Part shown: piece after piece, positions 1-8,421 of the stretch
Layout of the letters: each line of letters starts with the position of its first letter
How positions within the stretch are numbered: position 1 is the stretch's first letter
NCBI RefSeq assembly: GCF_016482685.1
Contig: NZ_JACYHF010000006.1
Coordinates: forward strand, 298,864 to 362,863
Origin: Streptomyces sp. DSM 110735
Lineage (GTDB): Bacteria; Actinomycetota; Actinomycetes; Streptomycetales; Streptomycetaceae
Direction of reading: 5' to 3'
Length of the DNA stretch: 64,000 nucleotides
Notes under the pieces: model-generated
Databases searched by the model: none
Told to the model about the DNA's origin: nothing
The model's input: only the letters and a program-made list of their open reading frames with translations
Program-made: the position numbers and the translations under genes

Positions 1-1
1 C

Positions 2-490
2 GGCTCGATCGACGGCGCCTGGGTGCCGGAGCCGACCGCGTCGAAGCTGGTCGCGGAGGGCGGCAAGGTGCTGCTCGACGAGTCCGACCTGTGGCCGGAC
101 AAGAAGTTCGTGATCACCAACATCATCGTGTCGCAGAAGTTCCTCAAGGCTCACCCGAAGGCCGTCGAGGCGGTGCTGCGCGCCTCGGTGCGCACCAACA
201 AGTGGATCAACGCCCACCCGGACGAGGCGAAGGCGGCGGCGAACAAGCAGTTGGAGGCGGACTCCGGCAAGGCGCTGCCCGCCGAGATCCTCGACCCGGC
301 GTGGAAGTCGATCCAGGTCACCGACGACCCCCTGGCGGCGACCCTGAACACCGAGGCGGACCACGCGGTCAAGGCGGGTCTGCTGCAGAAGCCCGCCCTC
401 AAGGGGATCTACGACCTGACGATCCTCAACAAGGTCCTCGGCGCCGAGGGCGAGCCCAAGGTCGACGCCGCCGGTCTCGGCACGAGCTGA
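2..490 (+). CDS. ABC transporter substrate-binding protein, sulfonate/taurine type (C-terminal fragment)
   Basis: This is the C-terminal part of a periplasmic-binding-protein-like lipoprotein; the start lies upstream of the window. The visible ~160 residues resemble the SsuA/TauA/nitrate-binding family: a stretch that handles pore-type ligand recognition, a helical tail with HPKAVEAVLRA, then the conserved ending of an aliphatic-sulfonate binder (ADHAVKAGLLQ, IYDLTILNKVLG). It is followed 35 bp later by the ATPase and permease of the same importer, so it delivers the ligand to that transporter at the outer face of the membrane. Sulfonate or related sulfur compounds are the likely ligand because the operon ends with a sirohydrochlorin chelatase-like gene, which points to sulfur assimilation. 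The exact ligand cannot be read from the fragment. Confidence 0.85.
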   Translation, partial: GSIDGAWVPEPTASKLVAEGGKVLLDESDLWPDKKFVITNIIVSQKFLKAHPKAVEAVLRASVRTNKWINAHPDEAKAAANKQLEADSGKALPAEILDPAWKSIQVTDDPLAATLNTEADHAVKAGLLQKPALKGIYDLTILNKVLGAEGEPKVDAAGLGTS

Positions 491-525
491 CCCGGAAACC
501 CGACGATTCCCAGGAGGTGACGACC

Positions 526-1305
526 ATGGCCACCACCCTCGCCAAGGCCGGACCGGCGACCGAGTACGCCGCCCGCCTCGAGCACGTATCGAAGTCCTTC
601 GACGGCCCCGGCGGGCAGCAGCCCGTCCTCGACGACATCAGCCTCGACGTCGCGCCGGGCGAGTTCGTCACCCTCCTGGGAGCCTCGGGCTGCGGCAAGT
701 CCACGCTGCTGAACCTGGTGGCGGGCCTGGACCGGCCCACCGCCGGGTCCATCGCGACGGACGGGCGCCCCGCCCTGATGTTCCAGGAGCACGCGCTCTT
801 CCCCTGGCTCACGGCGGGCAAGAACATCGAACTCGCCCTGAAACTGCGGGGCGTTCCCAAGTCCGACCGACGTGACCGGGCCGAGGAGCTGCTGGGTCTG
901 GTCCGGCTGAACGGCGCGTACGGCAAGCGGGTGCACGAGCTGTCCGGCGGTATGCGCCAGCGGGTGGCGCTCGCCCGCGCGCTGGCGCAGGAGAGCGGTC
1001 TGCTGCTGATGGACGAGCCGTTCGCCGCGCTCGACGCCATCACGCGGGACGTCCTGCACGACGAGCTGACCCGCATCTGGGCGGAGACCGGACTGTCGGT
1101 GCTGTTCGTGACGCACAACGTGCGCGAGGCGGTACGGCTCGCGCAGCGCGTGGTGCTGCTGTCCTCGCGCCCCGGCCGGGTGGCCCGCGAGTGGACGGTG
1201 GACATCCCGCAGCCGCGCCGCATCGAGGACGCCCCCGTGGCGGAACTGTCCCTGGAGATCACCGAAGTACTGCGGGGGGAGATCAGCCGCCATGGCAGGC
1301 ACTGA
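526..1305 (+). CDS. ABC transporter ATP-binding protein, SsuB/TauB type
   Basis: This is the cytoplasmic ATPase of the sulfonate-type importer, 259 residues. Walker A is GASGCGKST (about residues 52-60), the Q-loop is in LMFQEHALFPW (~87), the signature is LSGGM (139-143), Walker B is LLMDEP (160-165) and the H-loop His is ~197. The sequence LFPWLTAGKNIEL after the Q-loop is typical of the nitrate/sulfonate/taurine subclass. The start is the ATG at 526, preceded by AGGAGGTGA at good spacing; a longer open frame upstream overlaps the preceding gene and is not real. Its stop overlaps the permease start by 14 bp, which indicates translational coupling. Confidence 0.93.
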   Translation: MATTLAKAGPATEYAARLEHVSKSFDGPGGQQPVLDDISLDVAPGEFVTLLGASGCGKSTLLNLVAGLDRPTAGSIATDGRPALMFQEHALFPWLTAGKNIELALKLRGVPKSDRRDRAEELLGLVRLNGAYGKRVHELSGGMRQRVALARALAQESGLLLMDEPFAALDAITRDVLHDELTRIWAETGLSVLFVTHNVREAVRLAQRVVLLSSRPGRVAREWTVDIPQPRRIEDAPVAELSLEITEVLRGEISRHGRH

Positions 1306-2194
1306 GACCACGACGACCACTCCCGAGCCCAAGACCACCGGCGACGGCGGCGTCGAGGCGGGTCTGGACGCGCTGGAAACGGCGGGCACCACCCGGCCGC
1401 CGCTGCGCCGGACCCTGACCGCCAAGGTCCTGCCGCCCGTCACCGCGGTGCTGCTGGTCCTGGTGGTGTGGCAGGCGCTGGTGACCTTCAAGGTCGTCGA
1501 CGACCCGACCAAGCTGCCCCCGCCGTCGGCGGTGTGGCACGTCGTCCAGCACGACTGGCTGGAGGGCAAGCTCCTCGGCTACATCTGGACCAGCGTTTCG
1601 CGCGGGCTGCTCGGCTTCCTCCTCGCCCTGGTCATCGGCACCCCGCTGGGGCTGCTGGTGGCGCGGGTGGGGTTCGTCCGGGCGGCCATCGGCCCGATCC
1701 TGTCCGGGCTCCAGTCGCTGCCCTCGGTGGCGTGGGTGCCGCCCGCCGTGATGTGGCTGGGTCTGAACAACTCGATGATGTACGCCGTGATCCTGCTCGG
1801 CGCGGTCCCCTCCATCGCCAACGGACTGGTGTCCGGGGTGGACCAGGTGCCCCCGCTGTTCCTGCGCGCGGGCCGCACCATGGGCGCCTCGGGGCTGCGC
1901 GGGGTCTGGCACGTCCTGCTGCCCGCCGCCCTGCCCGGCTATGTCGCCGGGATGAAGCAGGGCTGGGCGTTCGCCTGGCGCTCGCTCATGGCGGCGGAGA
2001 TCATCGCGTCCTTCCCCGATCTGGGCGTCGGTCTCGGCCAGTTGCTGGAGAACGGCCGCAACGCCCTCGACATGGCCATGGTGTTCGAGGCCATCCTGCT
2101 GATCCTGTTCGTCGGCATCGCGATCGACCTGCTGCTCTTCAGTCCGCTGGAGCGGTGGGTGCTGCGCAGCCGCGGCCTGCTGGTGAAGAGCTGA
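1292..2194 (+). CDS. ABC transporter permease, SsuC/TauC type
   Basis: This is the membrane permease of the same importer, 300 residues with about six membrane segments. A hydrophilic ~45-residue N-terminus precedes the first segment (about 47-62). The cytoplasmic EAA-like loop is AGRTMGASGLRGVWHVLLPA (about 193-212), the coupling helix that docks on the ATPase. GLQSLPSVAWVPPAVMWLG is the conserved sulfonate/nitrate permease core. The ATG lies inside the end of the ATPase gene (14-bp overlap), with GGGGGGAG immediately upstream as ribosome site. Confidence 0.92.
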   Translation: MAGTETTTTTPEPKTTGDGGVEAGLDALETAGTTRPPLRRTLTAKVLPPVTAVLLVLVVWQALVTFKVVDDPTKLPPPSAVWHVVQHDWLEGKLLGYIWTSVSRGLLGFLLALVIGTPLGLLVARVGFVRAAIGPILSGLQSLPSVAWVPPAVMWLGLNNSMMYAVILLGAVPSIANGLVSGVDQVPPLFLRAGRTMGASGLRGVWHVLLPAALPGYVAGMKQGWAFAWRSLMAAEIIASFPDLGVGLGQLLENGRNALDMAMVFEAILLILFVGIAIDLLLFSPLERWVLRSRGLLVKS

Positions 2195-2200
2195 AGTCCC

Positions 2201-2941
2201 ATGTTCCACACGCCCGTTCTCCTCGTCGTCGCCCACGGCAGCCGTGATCCGCGGCACGCCGCGACCGTGCACGCGCTGGTGGCGCGCGTCCGTGCGCTGC
2301 GGCCGGGACTGCACGTGGAGACGGGCTTCCTGGACTTCAACACCCCCTCGGTGAGCGAGGTGCTGGAGTCGCTGGCCGCGCGCGGGGTGCGGGACGTGGT
2401 GGCGCAGCCGCTGCTGCTGACCCGCGCCTTCCACGCGAAGGCTGACATCCCGGCGGTCCTGCGGGAGGCACCGCCGGGTCTGCGGATCCGCCAGGCAGAG
2501 GTGCTCGGACCGTCGCCGCTGCTGATCGGGGCGCTGGAGCGCCGCCTGTACGAGGCGGGTGTCCGGCGCGCCGACCGGGCGGCGACCGGGGTGGTGCTGG
2601 CCTCGGCCGGGTCCTCGGACCCGGAGGCGCGCGCGGTGATCGACCGCATGGCGCGGGAATGGCGGCGCACCGGCTGGCGCGCCGTGCGACCGGCGTACGC
2701 CTCCGCCGCCCTGCCGCGCACCGAGGACGCGGTCCGCGAGCTGCGCGCGCTCGGCTGCGAGCGGGTCGCGGTCGCGCCGTATGTGCTGGCTCCCGGCTTC
2801 CTCCCCGACCGCATCGCGCGGGGTGCGGACGGGGCGGACGTGCTGGCCGACGTGCTGGGTCCGGCGCCGGAGGTGGCGCGCGTGCTGCTGGAGCGCTACG
2901 CCGTGGCGGCTGCCTCGCTCCCGATGCCGGTGGGGGTCTGA
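2201..2941 (+). CDS. Sirohydrochlorin chelatase-like protein (CbiX/SirB family)
   Basis: This 246-residue protein belongs to the CbiX/SirB class II chelatases, which insert Fe2+ or Co2+ into sirohydrochlorin. Two repeats are visible. The first begins LLVVAHGSRDPRH with the metal/substrate His at residue 12 and carries a second His in AFHAKADIP (His78); the second repeat begins VVLASAGSSDPEA, where the equivalent His is replaced. It starts 6 bp after the permease stop, so it belongs to the same operon. Siroheme is the cofactor of assimilatory sulfite reductase, which links this operon to sulfate/sulfonate assimilation. Cobalt chelation for B12 is an alternative, but the context favours siroheme. 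Confidence 0.85.
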   Translation: MFHTPVLLVVAHGSRDPRHAATVHALVARVRALRPGLHVETGFLDFNTPSVSEVLESLAARGVRDVVAQPLLLTRAFHAKADIPAVLREAPPGLRIRQAEVLGPSPLLIGALERRLYEAGVRRADRAATGVVLASAGSSDPEARAVIDRMAREWRRTGWRAVRPAYASAALPRTEDAVRELRALGCERVAVAPYVLAPGFLPDRIARGADGADVLADVLGPAPEVARVLLERYAVAAASLPMPVGV

Positions 2942-2957
2942 GCGGGCGTCCCGCCGG

Positions 2958-3269
2958 TCAGAGCTTGAGCCCGTTGATGAGCCGCTGGGTGTAGGTGAGG
3001 CTGCCGGTGCCCGCTCCGGCGCCGATGCTGACCGCCTCCAGGGCGGAGCGGATGCGACCCCGGTTGGGCGGCAGCCCGTCCTCGGCCGAGAGCTGCAACT
3101 CCGCCTCGATCGACTCGCCGTAGCCGACGAGCGCCGGGTACTCCGCGTGGAGCGCGGCGGTGAGTCCCTCGGCCAGCTCGATCAGGGTCTCCAGTTCGAG
3201 CCATCCCCGGGCCGCCGCCTCGTATGCGTACCCGCCGGGCGTGTTGCCGTGCTGGTCGTACGTGCTCAA
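2958..3269 (-). CDS. Conserved hypothetical protein, 103 aa
   Basis: This small, soluble, mostly helical protein has no motif I recognise. It contains WLELETLIELAEGLTAALHAEY and ends LTYTQRLINGLKL. No signal peptide, membrane segment or metal-binding cluster is visible. No ATG is available: the only sensible start in this frame is a TTG at 3269, preceded on the minus strand by GAGGACAGG at suitable spacing. A competing frame on the same strand (GTG near 3282) gives an Arg/Pro/Gly-rich product typical of an artefact. It converges on the sulfonate operon with a 16-bp gap. Function unknown. Confidence 0.7.
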   Translation of the reverse strand: MSTYDQHGNTPGGYAYEAAARGWLELETLIELAEGLTAALHAEYPALVGYGESIEAELQLSAEDGLPPNRGRIRSALEAVSIGAGAGTGSLTYTQRLINGLKL

Positions 3270-3552
3270 GACCTGTCCTCACTCCTGATCCGGGACCGTA
3301 GACCGACGGTATCGAGACGGCGGGTGCCCGCGCGGGTTCCGGCCACGGGATCGGGGGCCGGAAACAGGGTGGGGGCAGGCCGAAAACCGATGCCGCCCGT
3401 CACCGTGCGCCATGTGTCCAGCGGCTTTCGGTGCCCGTCCTCACCCTTCACTCTCGTACCGTGACGCCCGGGCGTCGACTATCGGCCAACCTCATTCCGC
3501 AGGCGTGGGGTTGACATCTCGGCTCTGACATGCCCGCAACGACGCGGCACGC

Positions 3553-4101
3553 TCACTCCGCCGTCAGCTCCACCAGCTTGCGCACGGTGTTCCAGTTGCG
3601 GGAGGTGGCGATCAGCCCCTTGGTGACGCGCGGCCGGGACAGCACCTCGGCGAGCTTGCTGCGACCGAGACCGTCCGGGGCGTAGAGGTAGAGGCAGCGG
3701 TCGCCGAGGCGGAAGTCCTCGGGGAGGTACGCGGTTTGGTCGATCCCCGCGAAGCGGTCGGAGCTGACCGGCTCGGAGAAGTAGGTGAGGTGGAGCTGCT
3801 TCGGGGCGAGTTGGTCCGCCGGGAAGGGGCAGGCGTCGGCCACGGCGCTCAGATAGGCGTGGTCGCGCACGATCACGTCGACGGAGAAGCCGAAGTGTTC
3901 GCGGATGGTTTTGCTCAACTCGGCTTCCAGAGTGGTCTCTTCACGAGTCTCGGTGCTGAACACCGCCTGGCCGCTCTGGAGATGGGTCCGTACGCCGTCG
4001 TAGCCGAGGGCGGTCAGGAGCGTGCGCAGGTCGGCCATCGGGACCTTCCTGGCGCCCCCGACGTTGATGCCGCGCAGCAGCGCCGCGTAGGTCGTCGTCA
4101 T
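3553..4101 (-). CDS. DUF1697 family protein
   Basis: This 182-residue protein belongs to the DUF1697 family, widespread and functionally uncharacterised. The family hallmark is the N-terminal YAALLRGINVGGARKVPM and the following LRTLLTALGYDGVRTHLQSG. The ending NWNTVRKLVEL is also characteristic. The start is the ATG at 4101; the frame stays open about 60 codons further upstream, but that extension has no family resemblance. No signal peptide or membrane segment is visible. It stands alone, with intergenic DNA on both sides and no clear partner gene. Confidence 0.88.
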   Translation of the reverse strand: MTTTYAALLRGINVGGARKVPMADLRTLLTALGYDGVRTHLQSGQAVFSTETREETTLEAELSKTIREHFGFSVDVIVRDHAYLSAVADACPFPADQLAPKQLHLTYFSEPVSSDRFAGIDQTAYLPEDFRLGDRCLYLYAPDGLGRSKLAEVLSRPRVTKGLIATSRNWNTVRKLVELTAE

Positions 4102-4288
4102 CCGCCCACCGTAAAGGGCCGTCGTGCCCCGTGGGGGTGGGCACGACGGCCATGGACCGGCAGGACCGGTACGTCGGAACTCTCGCGGATCGAGCGGGCC
4201 CGGATCAACTCCTACACGCGGCTGTGACTTGTTCAACAAGTTTTTGTCATCGCAAAGTGGATCTACGAAGGGCGGATCGGACACCGCG

Positions 4289-5575
4289 TCAGCGCTGGTA
4301 GCGGGCGAGAACGAGGTTGCCGTCCCGTTCCAGTCGGCGACGCAGTTCGGAAAGGTCGATCGAGCCGGAGTAGTACTCCTGGTACGCCGGGGTGGCCACC
4401 TTGTCCTTCCACTCCGGGTAGCCGCGCACGGACTGCGCCGGGGCGGGGCGGAGGTGGGCGGCGAGGGCGGTGCCGGTGGACCAGCCGTTCTTCCGGGTGT
4501 GCAGGGCGGGGTCCTTCAGGGCGTGCGTGCCGGTGGGCAGCATCCAGTCGCCGAGGGCGAGGCGGACCATGTTGCGCGGGCGCAGCAGGAAGTCGAGGAA
4601 GGCGGCAGCCTCCTTCTTGTGCGGGCAGTCGGCGGCGATGGACAGGGTCTGCGGGCTGACGCCCTGGGTGAGCCCGTTCGCCCCGGCGGGCGCGGGCAGC
4701 ACCTCCCAGTCGAAGCCCTTGGGAGCCTGGAGCGCGACCTGCTGGCGGTAGGAGAAGCCGAGCGGGACCATGGCGTACTTGCCGCCGAAGAAGCCGGGCA
4801 GCGTGTCGGAGCCGCCGCTGCCGAGGGTCGAGGCGGGGGCGCTGTGGTCGACGGCGACCTGGTCGTGGACGGTGCGGGGTACGACGGCGTCGCCGGACCC
4901 GAACCGCACGCTCACCTTGCCGTCCGCGCCCTGGTGGAACAGGCGCCCGCCCGCCGAGAGCGAGAGGTTGAGCGTCGCCGAGACGGGCTCCTTGAGCGGC
5001 CAGGCCACGCCGTACGTGCCGTGCCCGCTGAGCTTCTTGGTGACCGTCCTGAACTCCGTCCAGGTCCAGGGGTGTTCGGGCGTCGGCACGCGCACCTTCG
5101 CCGTGCGCAGCCACTTCGCGTTGGCGATCAGCACCCTGGGCTCCTGCAGGAAGGGCACGCCGTAGACGCCGTCCCCGAAGCGTGCCGTGTCCCAACTGCT
5201 CTGCGGGATGTCGGACTTGAGGCGGGAGGACAGCAGTCCGGTGAGGTCCGCGAGGTAGCCGCCGTGGGCGAAGTCGGCCAGGTCGTCGGAGGCGTCGTGG
5301 ATGACGTCGGGAGCCTCGCCGCCCTCGAAGGAGGTGAGCAACTGGTCGTGGACCGAGTCCCAACTGCCCTGGACGTACTCGACCTTCACGCGGGTGTGGC
5401 TCGCGTTCCACTCCCGGACCAGTTTCTTGGTGGCGGCGACGGACTCGGGCTGCCAGGCGAGGGACTGGAAGCGCAGCACGATCCTGCCGTCGCCGCCCGC
5501 CCTGCCGGAGGAGCAGCCCGCGAGCAGCAGGAGAAGCACGACGGCGGTCGCGGCGATCCTGGTACGCACCGGCAT
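4289..5575 (-). CDS. ABC transporter extracellular sugar-binding lipoprotein
   Basis: This is a family-1 extracellular solute-binding lipoprotein of 428 residues, third gene of a sugar importer operon. The signal peptide ends in the lipobox LLAGC with the lipidated Cys at residue 21. The mature part shows typical oligosaccharide-binder features: VREWNASHTRVKVEY near the start, FEGGEAPDVIHDASDDLADF, and the long DKVATPAYQEYY C-terminal region. The start ATG overlaps the stop of the upstream permease by one base (TGATG), so translation is coupled. The ligand is probably a di- or oligosaccharide; the exact sugar cannot be told. Confidence 0.92.
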   Translation of the reverse strand: MPVRTRIAATAVVLLLLLAGCSSGRAGGDGRIVLRFQSLAWQPESVAATKKLVREWNASHTRVKVEYVQGSWDSVHDQLLTSFEGGEAPDVIHDASDDLADFAHGGYLADLTGLLSSRLKSDIPQSSWDTARFGDGVYGVPFLQEPRVLIANAKWLRTAKVRVPTPEHPWTWTEFRTVTKKLSGHGTYGVAWPLKEPVSATLNLSLSAGGRLFHQGADGKVSVRFGSGDAVVPRTVHDQVAVDHSAPASTLGSGGSDTLPGFFGGKYAMVPLGFSYRQQVALQAPKGFDWEVLPAPAGANGLTQGVSPQTLSIAADCPHKKEAAAFLDFLLRPRNMVRLALGDWMLPTGTHALKDPALHTRKNGWSTGTALAAHLRPAPAQSVRGYPEWKDKVATPAYQEYYSGSIDLSELRRRLERDGNLVLARYQR

Positions 5576-6408
5576 CAGCTCTTCACCGCCCCGGCGAGCA
5601 GACCGCCCGAGAGCCGCTTCTGGACCAGCGCGAAGAACGCCAGGGAGGGCAGGGTGGCGAGGAAGGCGGCGGCGGCGAGCGGTCCTAGGTCCGCGACGCC
5701 CTCGGCGCCGATGAAGTGGGTGAGCACGACCGGCAGGGTCTGCTTTCCGGGGCTCTTGAGCAGGACGAGCGCGAAGAAGAACTCGTTCCAGGCGGTGACG
5801 AACGCGAAGAGCGCCGTCGCCACGATCCCCGGCGCGAGCAGCGGCGCCGTCACCGACACCAGCGTCCGCACCCGCCCGGCGCCGTCCACGGCCGCCGCCT
5901 CCTCCAACTCGACCGGCACCGAACGCATTTGCCCGACCAGCAGCCACAGCGCGAAGGGCAGCGACCACACCACGTAGACCAGCACGAGCCCGGGCGCCGA
6001 GTCGATCAGCCGCAGCTTTCTGAGCAGCAGGAACAGCGGGATGATCAGCAGCACGAAGGGGAACGCCTGGCTGACCACCACCCAGCCGGTCGCCGCGCGG
6101 GAGAGCAGCCCGGGGCGCCGGGCGATCACGTACGCCATCGGGGTGGCGATCAGTACGGCGACGACGGCGGTCACGAGCGCCACGAGCAGGGAGGTCAATG
6201 CCGCGTGTGCCAGGGGCTGTTCGTCCAGGGCGCGGCGGAAGTTGGCGAGGGTGGGGTGGCGCGGGATCCAGGTGGGGTGCAGGGAGGCCAGTTCGCGCGG
6301 CGGCTTGAAGGCGGTGGAGAGGAGCCAGAGCAGCGGGAAGGCCAGGAAGACCAGATAGGCGAGCAGAGCCGCGTACTGGGCGGCGCGCGCGGCGGGGCGG
6401 GTCCTCAT
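5575..6408 (-). CDS. Sugar ABC transporter permease, MalG type
   Basis: This is the second permease subunit (277 residues, about six membrane segments). The EAA loop is LEEAAAVDGAGRVRTLVSVT (about 168-187), the docking site for a shared ATPase. The TM1 region FLAFPLLWLLSTAFKPP is typical of the MalG/CUT1 class. It overlaps the upstream MalF-type gene by 4 bp (ATGA) and the lipoprotein gene by 1 bp, so the three genes are one transcription unit. No ATPase gene is present nearby; in Streptomyces such importers commonly use the multi-purpose ATPase MsiK (family knowledge). Confidence 0.92.
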   Translation of the reverse strand: MRTRPAARAAQYAALLAYLVFLAFPLLWLLSTAFKPPRELASLHPTWIPRHPTLANFRRALDEQPLAHAALTSLLVALVTAVVAVLIATPMAYVIARRPGLLSRAATGWVVVSQAFPFVLLIIPLFLLLRKLRLIDSAPGLVLVYVVWSLPFALWLLVGQMRSVPVELEEAAAVDGAGRVRTLVSVTAPLLAPGIVATALFAFVTAWNEFFFALVLLKSPGKQTLPVVLTHFIGAEGVADLGPLAAAAFLATLPSLAFFALVQKRLSGGLLAGAVKS

Positions 6409-7325
6409 TGTTCCTCGCCCCCGCGCAGCCGACCGGCGAGGAACACCGCGAGCAGGACCGAGATCACCGCGACCATCACGCATCCCATCGCCGCCGCGTA
6501 GCCGAACTGGCCGTAGCGGAACGCCTCTTCGTAGGCGAACAGCATCGGCAGCCGGGTGCGGCCGCCCGGTCCGCCGCCGGTGAGGACGTACACCAGGGCG
6601 AAGGCGTTGAAGTTCCAGATCAGGTTGAGCGAGGTGATGGCGAGGGCGACGGGTCTGATCGCGGGCCAGGTGACCGCCCGGAAGCGGCGCCAGGCGCCCG
6701 CGCCGTCCACGGCGGCGGCCTCGCGCAGTTCGCGGGGCACGTTCTGGAGTCCGGCGAGCAGGGCGACGGTGGTGCGGGGCATCCCGGCCCAGACGCCGAC
6801 GACGATGACGGCGGGCAGCGCGGTGGTGAGGGTGCCGAGCCAGTCGCGCCCGCCGCCGAGTCCGAGGTCGCGCAGCGTCTCGTTGAGGACGCCCGCGTCC
6901 GGGTTGTAGACCAGGCGCCACATGACGCCGACGGCGACCTCGGGCATGGCCCACGGGACGATCGCCAGCGCCCGGGCGAGGCGACGCAGCCGCAGGTCCT
7001 GGTCGAGCAGCAGGGCGAGTCCGAGTGCCAGCAGGAACTGGGGCACGGTCACGCCGACGGCCCACAGCAGCCCGATGCGGAAGGACTCCCAGAACAGGGT
7101 GTCGTGCAGCAGGTCCTGGAAGTTGAGGACGCCGGTCCAGCGGGTGGCGGCGGTGCGCCCCGACTGCGCGTCGGTGAAGGCGAGCAGGATGCCGTAGAGC
7201 AGCGGACCGACGCTGAGCAGCAGGATCGGGATCAGGGCGGGCAGCACCAGGAACCAGGCGCCGTGGTCGCGGGCGGGCGCGAGGCGCGCGTTCCGCCGTG
7301 CGGCCGCCTCGGCCACCGTCGTCAT
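6405..7325 (-). CDS. Sugar ABC transporter permease, MalF type
   Basis: This is the first gene of the sugar importer operon: 306 residues, six membrane segments beginning with ALIPILLLSVGPLLYGILLAF (about 30-50). The EAA loop is LREAAAVDGAGAWRRFRAVT (about 200-219). The preferred start is the ATG at 7325, preceded by GGGGGC about 9 nt upstream; an ATG at 7373 would add 16 residues (MNTPILG...) but has no ribosome site. It is transcribed divergently from the kinase-like gene at 7515, so the promoter lies in the 189-bp interval between them. Confidence 0.9.
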   Translation of the reverse strand: MTTVAEAAARRNARLAPARDHGAWFLVLPALIPILLLSVGPLLYGILLAFTDAQSGRTAATRWTGVLNFQDLLHDTLFWESFRIGLLWAVGVTVPQFLLALGLALLLDQDLRLRRLARALAIVPWAMPEVAVGVMWRLVYNPDAGVLNETLRDLGLGGGRDWLGTLTTALPAVIVVGVWAGMPRTTVALLAGLQNVPRELREAAAVDGAGAWRRFRAVTWPAIRPVALAITSLNLIWNFNAFALVYVLTGGGPGGRTRLPMLFAYEEAFRYGQFGYAAAMGCVMVAVISVLLAVFLAGRLRGGEEQ

Positions 7326-7514
7326 GGCATCAGCCCCCGTCAGCCCCTTTGCCCCCAGGATTGGCGTGTTCATGGTTGCGAAGGGGCGCCATCGCGTCAA
7401 GGGACCGCGCACACGGTCCGACCTGTGCGAATGCGAGACTGACCGGAGAACGGGGCGCACGGCACCCGGCACAAGCACAAGCACAGACTCGGGAACGGGA
7501 CACGGAGGCGGACG

Positions 7515-8378
7515 ATGGACGAGGCGCGGGCGCGGGACGTACTGGCCGAGGCGAAGGTGCTGCCCGGCCCGGCGCGGGACGCGCGGCTCCTCGCCCTCGG
7601 CGAGAACGCCGTCTTCGCCGCCGGTGACCTCGTGGTCAAGGTCGGCCGCGACGAGAGCCTGCTGGAGCGCGCCCGGCGCGAGCTGGCGGTCGCGGGCTGG
7701 CTGGCCGGGGAGGGCGTACCGGCGGTGCGCGCGGCGGAGCCCGAGCCGCTGCTCGTGGAAGGGCACCCGGTGACCGTGTGGCACCGGCTGCCCGACGCCG
7801 TGCGCCCGGCCGAGCCCGAGGATCTGGCGCGGCTGCTGCGGATCGTGCACGCGCTGCCCGCGCCGCCGGTCGCGCTGCCGCCCCGCGCGCTGCTGGGCGG
7901 GGTGGAGCGCTGGCTGCGGCTCGCGGGCGACGCGATCGACCCGGCGGACGCGGAGTATCTGCGGGCGCGGCGCGACGGCTTCGCCCCGGCGGCGGCAGCG
8001 CTGACCCCGCACCTGACGCCCGGTCCGATCCACGGCGACGCGCTGCCGCGCAATGTGCACATCGGCCCCGATGGACCGGTCCTGGTCGACCTGGAGACCT
8101 TCTCCGCCGACCTGCGCGAGCACGACCTCGTGGTGATGGCCCTCTCCCGGGACCGCTACGGGCTGCCCGCCGAGAAGTACGACGCCTTCACCGAGGCGTA
8201 CGGCTGGGACGTGCGCGCGTGGGAGGGCTGCTCGGTGCTGCGCGGCGCCCGGGAGACCGCGAGCTGCGCCTGGGTGGCCCAGCACGCGCCCGCCAACCCC
8301 AAGGCGCTGGCGGAGTTCGAGCGCCGGGTGGCGTCGCTGCGGGACGGGGACGAGTCGGTGCGCTGGTACCCCTTCTGA
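7515..8378 (+). CDS. APH-family (aminoglycoside phosphotransferase fold) kinase
   Basis: This 287-residue protein has an intact choline/aminoglycoside kinase-like active site. A Lys that could bind ATP is in LVVKVGRDE (Lys42); the catalytic loop is HGDALPRN (His173, Asp175, Asn180) and the metal-binding Asp is in VLVDLETF (Asp192). The substrate is unknown: the family also phosphorylates small metabolites, and nothing here argues for antibiotic resistance. The gene is divergent from the sugar importer operon, so a role in the metabolism of that sugar is possible, but this is inference. The ACGGAGGCGG just before the ATG is a good ribosome site. Confidence 0.87.
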   Translation: MDEARARDVLAEAKVLPGPARDARLLALGENAVFAAGDLVVKVGRDESLLERARRELAVAGWLAGEGVPAVRAAEPEPLLVEGHPVTVWHRLPDAVRPAEPEDLARLLRIVHALPAPPVALPPRALLGGVERWLRLAGDAIDPADAEYLRARRDGFAPAAAALTPHLTPGPIHGDALPRNVHIGPDGPVLVDLETFSADLREHDLVVMALSRDRYGLPAEKYDAFTEAYGWDVRAWEGCSVLRGARETASCAWVAQHAPANPKALAEFERRVASLRDGDESVRWYPF

Positions 8379-8421
8379 GCCCGGCGCCCTCGGGTACCGG
8401 ACCGGCTCGGACCAAGTCGGC

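Noticed and set aside
7515..8378. Aminoglycoside resistance gene
   Set aside because: The APH-fold active site is intact, but this family has many metabolite kinases and the gene lies next to a sugar importer; there is no evidence for drug resistance.
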